Shown here one piece after another: positions 26,100 through 30,555 of a stretch of DNA of 30,555 bases. The number at the start of each line of letters is the position of its first letter. Within the stretch, counting starts at the first letter, position 1. The stretch is taken from contig BJOX01000361.1 of NCBI GenBank assembly GCA_009731375.1, positions 421,975 through 452,529 on the forward strand, in the 5' to 3' direction. The translations under genes and the position numbers were made by a program. This stretch comes from Paulinella micropora. Taxonomy: Eukaryota > Cercozoa > Imbricatea > Euglyphida. Below the pieces are notes generated by a model that was not told where the DNA came from, ran no database searches, and worked only from the letters and a program-made list of their open reading frames with translations.

Positions 26100-26239
26100 C
26101 CTCGTTTTTCACCGCAAAAGAAAACTAGAGCCAAATTATGATTTTTCATTTTCCACAAAATCATAATGGCTAGCCATTATGATTTTTCATTTTTCACAAA
26201 ATCATAATGGCTCTAGCTAGTTTTCGGTGAAAAACGAGG
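26100..26239. mobile_element. 140-bp fold-back element
   Basis: The ends CCTCGTTTTTCACCG (26100-26114) and its exact reverse complement (26225-26239) enclose AAAACTAG(AGCCA)/(TGGCT)CTAG(CTAG)TTTT. The centre holds the palindrome ATAATGGCTAGCCATTAT and a ~40-bp direct duplication (ATTATGATTTTTCATTTT). Almost the entire length can fold on itself. It abuts the LINE fragment exactly where that homology starts. MITE-like. Confidence 0.75.
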
Positions 26240-26728
26240 GTCCACCACCAAACTGAATTGCAATCCGCGGCCGCACGTGAAACTTTCGGTGTTCGGTGGC
26301 GCTTGACGTGCCAGTCCCGGTTTTTTCTTTCAGCTCGTGCGGATGTCTGCTTTCTGCTTCCCAGTTTGTAGACTTTGACTCTTCTTTTTATGAATTTCTC
26401 GAGTCTGTTTTTTTCACCTCCCCCTCTTCCTTTCTTCGAAACTTCTTCGTCTTTATTCGTATTTTTATTTGTTGGTTCAGGTCTTCTCAGGTCTTCTCCA
26501 GTTGCTTGGACGGTATGTAACTCTGACGATAGTAGCAGTTTAAGTTTACGTGATGTTTGATATTTATATTACCCAGAAGACCGGTCCTAGTAAACTCAAG
26601 TACAAAACCCAAGTTGTATAAGTACTTGTATAAAGACTCGAAAAGGCACACAAACAACCATAAGCAAACAAACATAAGCAAAAACAAAAACACACAGAGA
26701 CACACATAACAGTCATCTCTCTCCTTCT
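26240..26728. other. No gene recognised
   Basis: Contains a TTTTTTCTTTCAG acceptor-like site near 26335 and a plus-strand frame of about 60-75 codons after it, but no donor or homology supports an exon. Near 26250-26290 it is GC-rich (includes GCGGCCGC). Confidence 0.35.
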
Positions 26729-26740
26729 TCTTCTTCTTCT

Positions 26741-26775
<35 letters not shown>

Positions 26776-27088
26776 TCCTCCTCCTTCTTCTTCTTCTTCT
26801 TCTTCTTCTTCTTCTTCTTCTTCTTCTTCTTCTTCTTCTTCTTCTTCTTCTTCTTCTTCTTCTTCTTCTTCTTCTTCTTCTTCTTCTTCTTCTTCTTCTT
26901 CTTCTTCTTCTTCTTCTTCTTGCTGCTGCTGCTCCTCCTCCTCCCTCTCCTCCTCTTCCTCTTCCTTCTTCTTCTTCTTCTTCTTCTTCTTCTTCTTCTT
27001 CTTCTTCTTCTTCTTCTTCTTCTTCTTCTTCTTCTTCTTCTTCTTCTTCTTCTTCTTCTTCTTCTTTCTTCTTCTTCTTCTTCTTCTT
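26729..27088. repeat. (TTC)n array, inner part of the right inverted arm
   Basis: About 360 bp of TTC with TCC and TGC interruptions at 26919-26965. Lys, Arg, Glu, Leu and Ser frames are artefacts. Confidence 0.95.
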
Positions 27089-27113
27089 TGTTTTTTGAGA
27101 GAGCAATTTTACA

Positions 27114-27181
27114 ATTGGACTCAGGGAACGTCCACGTGAAAAGTATAGCTATTAAAGTCATCCTTCATCTAAGGTGGAAAC
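27114..27181. repeat. 68-bp unit, right arm of the inverted pair
   Basis: ATTGGACTCAGGGAACGTCC through CTAAGGTGGAAAC is the reverse complement of 23905-23972, apart from several changes in the middle. Confidence 0.85.
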
Positions 27182-27274
27182 TCTCTCTTTCTCTCTCTCT
27201 CTCTCATCTCTCTCTCATCTCTCTCTCATCTCTCTCATCTCTCTCTCATCTCTCTCCCATCTCTCATCTCTCTC

Positions 27275-27327
<53 letters not shown>

Positions 27328-28321
27328 TCTCATCTCTCTTCCATCTCTCTCTTCCATCTCTCTCTCATCTCTCTCTCATCTCTCTCTCTCGTCTCTCTCT
27401 CATCTCTCTCTCTCTCTCGTCTCTCTCTCATCTCTCTCTCATCTCTCTCTTGTCTCTCTCTTATCTCTCTCATCTCTCTCTCATCTCTCTCTCATCTCTC
27501 TCTCTCATCTCTCTCTCTCTCATCTCTCTCTCTTTCTCTCTCTCTCTCTCTGTCTAACTCTCTCATCTCTCTCATCTCTCTCATCTCTCATCTCTCTCTC
27601 ATCTCTCTCATCTCTCTCTCATCTCTCTCTCATCTCTCTCTCATCTCTCTCTCTCTCCTCTCTCTCTCATCTCTCCCTCATCTCTCTCTCTCATCTCTCT
27701 CTCATCTCTCTCTCATCTCTCTCTCATCTCTCTCTCATCTCTCTCTCATCTCTCTCATCTCTCTCTCATCTCTCTCTCATCTCTCTCTCATCTCTCTCTC
27801 ATCTCTCTCTCATCTCTCTCTCATCTCTCTCTCATCTCTCTCTCTCTCTCTCTCTCTCTCATCCCTCCCTCCCTCCCCCTCCCTCCCTCCCTCCCTCCCT
27901 CGCTATCTCTCTCTCTCTCTTTCTCTTTCTCTCTTTCTCTCTTTCTCTCTTTCTCTCTTTCTCTCTCTCTTTTTCTCTTTTTCTCTTTGTCCTCTTTTCC
28001 TCTTTTTCCTTTTTTCCTCTTTTTCTATTTCCCCTCTTTTTTCATCTTTTCATCTTTTTATCTTTTTATTTTTTTATCTTTTTCTTTTTTTCTTTTATTT
28101 TTTCTTTATTTCTTTATTTCTTTTCTTTCTCTCTTTTTCTCTTTTTCTCTTTTTCCTCTTTTCCTCTTTTTCCTTTTTTCCTCTTTTTCTATTTCCCCTC
28201 TTTTTTCATCTTTTCATCTTTTTATCTTTTTATTTTTTTATCTTTTTCCTTTTTTCTTTTATTTTTTCTTTATTTCTTTTTTTCTTTTCTTTCTTTTCTT
28301 TCTTTTCTTTCTTTCTTTCTT

Positions 28322-28354
<33 letters not shown>

Positions 28355-28388
28355 ATCTATCTATCTCTCTCCCTCTCTCTCTCTCGCT

Positions 28389-28423
<35 letters not shown>
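27182..28423. repeat. 1.2-kb polypyrimidine tract, (CT)n/CTCAT, T-rich, poly-C
   Basis: CT with regular CAT interruptions to 27860, CCCT to 27900, TTTC-rich to 28370, then poly-C 28391-28423 and a 10-N join. One strand is almost pure pyrimidine. The TTTC-rich part contains a ~120-bp direct duplication (27990-28110 and 28155-28275). Lies immediately upstream of a splice acceptor at 28455. Confidence 0.95.
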
Positions 28424-28455
28424 NNNNNNNNNNTCTTTCTTCTCTTTCTGTGCAG

Positions 28456-28499
28456 GACTCGTTGAATCCATGCCGATGCTAGGATTGATTGCAGTCGGG
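28456..28499 (+). CDS. Penultimate exon of a membrane-protein gene, 44 nt
   Basis: Acceptor CTCTTTCTGTGCAG, donor GTCGGG followed by GTCACG (weak). Enters in phase 1, ends in phase 0. Reads LVESMPMLGLIAVG, the first half of a predicted membrane helix completed by VGAELVGCALAW in the next exon. The 100-nt intron is mainly (AAAC)n and TC. Confidence 0.5.
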
Positions 28500-28599
28500 G
28501 TCACGCACATGCATCAACACAAACAAACAAACAAACAAGCAAACAAACAAAGAAACATACATACAGACTACAGAGTCTCGCTCTCTCTCCCTCACTCAG

Positions 28600-29001
28600 G
28601 TGGGCGCAGAGTTAGTGGGCTGTGCGCTGGCCTGGAAGTTCGGCGAGAGGCGAGTGAGAGACCCTGTGGAGGCCATCTGCCTCGGCCTGTTCGGAGTTTT
28701 TCCCGGGCTGATCTATTGGTTCGCGGCAGTGAACCCCTCTGACCTTACCATTCACCCCGAGCTAGCAGCGCAGTTACATAGCGATGCGACTGCCGAGTTA
28801 AACAAGGACAGGTATGTGGTGTCTGCAGTGGGGTCGGGGTATGGTTACGGTTCTGTCGCATACACCAAGCCAGACTCGTTCGCTAAGAAAGCATCCTCCA
28901 CAGTGCGGTGGCATGGCAAGAAGAACACAGACTTACAGGAAATCTGCATTGACAAAGGAGAAGATGCGACATCGACAGACCATGGACATACCAGTGAATA
29001 A
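28600..29001 (+). CDS. Terminal exon of a small membrane protein, unknown family
   Basis: Acceptor CTCCCTCACTCAG, phase 0, 133 codons and TAA. The sequence has normal codon use, unlike its surroundings. Joined to the exon before, it gives a first membrane helix (MLGLIAVG-VGAELVGCALAW), a short basic loop KFGERRVRD, a second helix (AICLGLFGVFPGLIYWFAAV), and a polar tail of ~85 residues with a Gly/Tyr-rich stretch VGSGYGYGSVAYTKPDS. By the positive-inside rule the basic loop would face the cytosol. I do not recognise the family. Upstream exons are not identified; the plus-strand exons at 18343-18491 are too far away to assign. Confidence 0.65.
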   Translation: MGAELVGCALAWKFGERRVRDPVEAICLGLFGVFPGLIYWFAAVNPSDLTIHPELAAQLHSDATAELNKDRYVVSAVGSGYGYGSVAYTKPDSFAKKASSTVRWHGKKNTDLQEICIDKGEDATSTDHGHTSE

Positions 29002-29040
29002 GCCACAAAAGGAAAAAAAAAAAATGAGACGGGAGAAGGA

Positions 29041-29046
29041 AATAAA
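29041..29046 (+). terminator. AATAAA polyadenylation signal
   Basis: AATAAA 40 bp after the stop codon at 29001. A second one lies near 29120. Confidence 0.6.
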
Positions 29047-29389
29047 ATTTGGTTAAGCTTCCGGAAAAGCACCGCAAGTAGCGTGAAATTTTTGATTTAT
29101 TTATCATCGGAGGCTTTACAATAAAAAAAGGCGTGTAGAAAAAGGGCAAAAACTCAATGACTAGATGTTGCATCTGTTTTCATAGTCACTAATGAACATA
29201 GAATTACATATGTTCTGATTTTTAACCTTTATTAGCTATCATGAATGCCTGATTAAAATCTGTGTCATTTGGTGGCCAAACTCACGGCTCGAACTATTCA
29301 AGAATCTAAAACAAAAATTTTGATTTTAAGTTGATCATATTAATATTAATATTTCAGCAAATAAAACTTTTGAGTTTAATAAATTAAAA

Positions 29390-29395
29390 TTTATT
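29390..29395 (-). terminator. Polyadenylation signal for the minus-strand exon
   Basis: TTTATT on the plus strand reads AATAAA on the minus strand, about 60 bp past the stop of the exon at 29457. Confidence 0.45.
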
Positions 29396-29456
29396 TATGT
29401 CAGGGCTTTGAAAACACAGTTACTCAGTATTAAAGGTAATTACATTTCAAATAAAA

Positions 29457-29790
29457 TTATATCGTCCGAGTTAAATCTTTTTTGATGTGTTCTTGATCGG
29501 TCGATGCGATTTGTAAGGATGACACCTCACTTTCACCTGACGGTTGCATGCAGATATCGAGTGAGATGATGTGCGACGCCAACACGTCTTTCTCCCAAGC
29601 TTTGAATTCTTTATTCTCTGTGCTTGGATCGTTTATGGATTGCTTTTCTTCTCGACCATGCAACCAAGCCGGTAGATACTTCCCCGTATACTGGTTTGAA
29701 CCTGATGGATGGCCCCAAACGTTAACAAGGACTACTGAGTCAACATTTGGATCATCGCCATCAACGTCCACCTTAGTTACCTTCCCCAAG
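29457..29790 (-). CDS. Terminal exon, minus strand, unknown protein
   Basis: Acceptor AAAAATTTCAG, then an open frame to TAA. Reads LGKVTKVDVDGDDPN, VVLVNVWGHPSGSNQYTG, KYLPAWLHGREEKQS, and a charged C-terminus. Non-repetitive and of protein-like composition. The GKV..V ... V.V..WG ... Y.PAW pattern resembles small beta-barrel (chromo/Tudor-like) tails found at the C-terminus of some transposon-derived proteins, but this is only an impression. Convergent with the plus-strand gene ending at 29001. Confidence 0.4.
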
Positions 29791-29865
29791 CTGAAATTTT
29801 TCACTTTCCTATTCCTCTATTTACTTCTCACTCTCTTCTTTCTGTCACCGTCGTAATCTACCCAC

Positions 29866-30020
29866 TCAAACACAATGAACGTATCTAAACCAGGAGTAAC
29901 AATAAGCTGGTCTTCTACCTCCGACAGGTAACATGAGCTGCCAGTGGTCTTCTACCTCCGTCAGGGGAAACAAGAGCAAGGAGCTGTTCGATAAGCGATT
30001 GATGTTTACGCTCTCGTTGA
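29866..30020. other. Short direct repeat, no clear gene
   Basis: TGGTCTTCTACCTCCG followed by (A/T)CAGG occurs at 29909 and 29945. No exon can be assigned with confidence. Confidence 0.4.
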
Positions 30021-30148
30021 GAAAGAGGAACAAAAAAATCATCAAAAGATTTATTAAAGCCAGGAGTAGTAGAGGCTGCAATACCAACAGCAGTTACAGA
30101 AATGGCAGCAGCAGGCGCAAGAGGAGAAGTAGCTATAGCAGAAGAAGA

Positions 30149-30217
<69 letters not shown>

Positions 30218-30555
30218 CCAAGGAGAAGAAGAAGGAGAAGAAGGAGGAGGAGGAGGAGGAGGAGAAGAAGAAGAAGAAGAAGAAGAAGAAGAAGAAGAAG
30301 AAGAAGAAGGAGGAGGAGGAGGAGGAGGAGGAGGAGAAGAAGAAGAAGAAGAAGAAGAAGAAGAAGAAGAAGAAGAAGAAGAAGAAGAAGAAGAAGAAGA
30401 AGAAGAAGAAGAAGAAGAAGAAGGAGAAGAAGAAGAGGAAGAATAGAAGAAGAAGAGAAGAAGAAGAAGAAGAAGAAGAAGAAGAAGAAGAAGAAGAAGA
30501 AGAAGAAGAAGAAGAAGAAGAAGAAGAAGAAGAAGAAGAAGAAGAAGAAGAAGAA
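29933..30555 (+). CDS. Open frame into a Ser/Arg-rich repeat, possibly partial gene
   Basis: From ATG at 29933 a frame stays open to the window end: MSCQWSSTSVRGNKSKEL, then a basic stretch, then SSRRKRRSSYSRRRSSS and a long Ser run and Arg run, like an RS domain. A competing frame, open from about 30021, reads KSSKDLLKPGVVEAAIPTAV and then Ala, Val and Glu runs. Both end in microsatellite, and only one, or neither, is real. Confidence 0.2.
30145..30555. repeat. (AGC)n, (AGT)n, (AGG)n and (GAA)n array
   Basis: Compound trinucleotide array to the window edge. It keeps a period of three throughout except for a few indels near 30435-30460. Confidence 0.95.

Overview
This is eukaryotic nuclear DNA. 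The evidence is GT-AG exon/intron structure, polyA signals, remnants of two or three kinds of non-LTR retrotransposon, and a very heavy load of microsatellites (GATA/TATC, ATAC, GAA, CT, CAA and pentanucleotide arrays). Nothing bacterial was seen. The repeat spectrum and the retrotransposon types suit a marine invertebrate or a unicellular relative of animals, but the sequence does not settle the organism. Six 10-N scaffold joins and two larger gaps (17005-17170 and 21636-22278) break the window, so some exons may be hidden.

Layout. 1-7590 holds diverged dispersed repeats, a cluster of three hairpins, a 174-bp tandem repeat, the 3' end of a LINE ORF2, two copies of a T-rich element (A) and a 761-bp fold-back element; no host gene is visible. 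7592-14470 is mostly microsatellite, with islands of a GATA-bound dispersed repeat (B) and short exon-like modules on the minus strand. 14483-17004 is a decayed RLE-type LINE on the plus strand, interrupted by a foreign insert and by a GATA array. 17262-22661 holds the main host gene, on the minus strand. 22856-28430 holds a third copy of element A, a decayed minus-strand LINE, a small fold-back element and a 68-bp inverted repeat with GAA arms. 28456-29001 is the 3' end of a plus-strand gene for a small membrane protein, facing a minus-strand terminal exon at 29457-29790. The window ends in a Ser/Arg- or Ala/Glu-coding GAA/AGT array.

Main result. Tiny minus-strand exons surviving between microsatellites can be read in order with matching splice phases: a lysine-rich nuclear N-terminus (22661-22311), then exons at 21060-20987, 20766-20719, 19798-19746, 18716-18675 and 17308-17262. 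Joined, these resemble the PADR1/third zinc-finger region of PARP1-type poly(ADP-ribose) polymerases. No BRCT, WGR or catalytic exons were recognised, so the gene is incomplete here. Several of its exons were copied together with the neighbouring microsatellite: one exon exists in eight tandem copies inside an ATAC array, another in four copies inside GATA arrays, and a Pro/Ala/Ser linker exon in three diverged copies. Microsatellite DNA also forms the boundaries of element B and interrupts the LINE, so the arrays seem to be where DNA was repeatedly cut, copied and joined.
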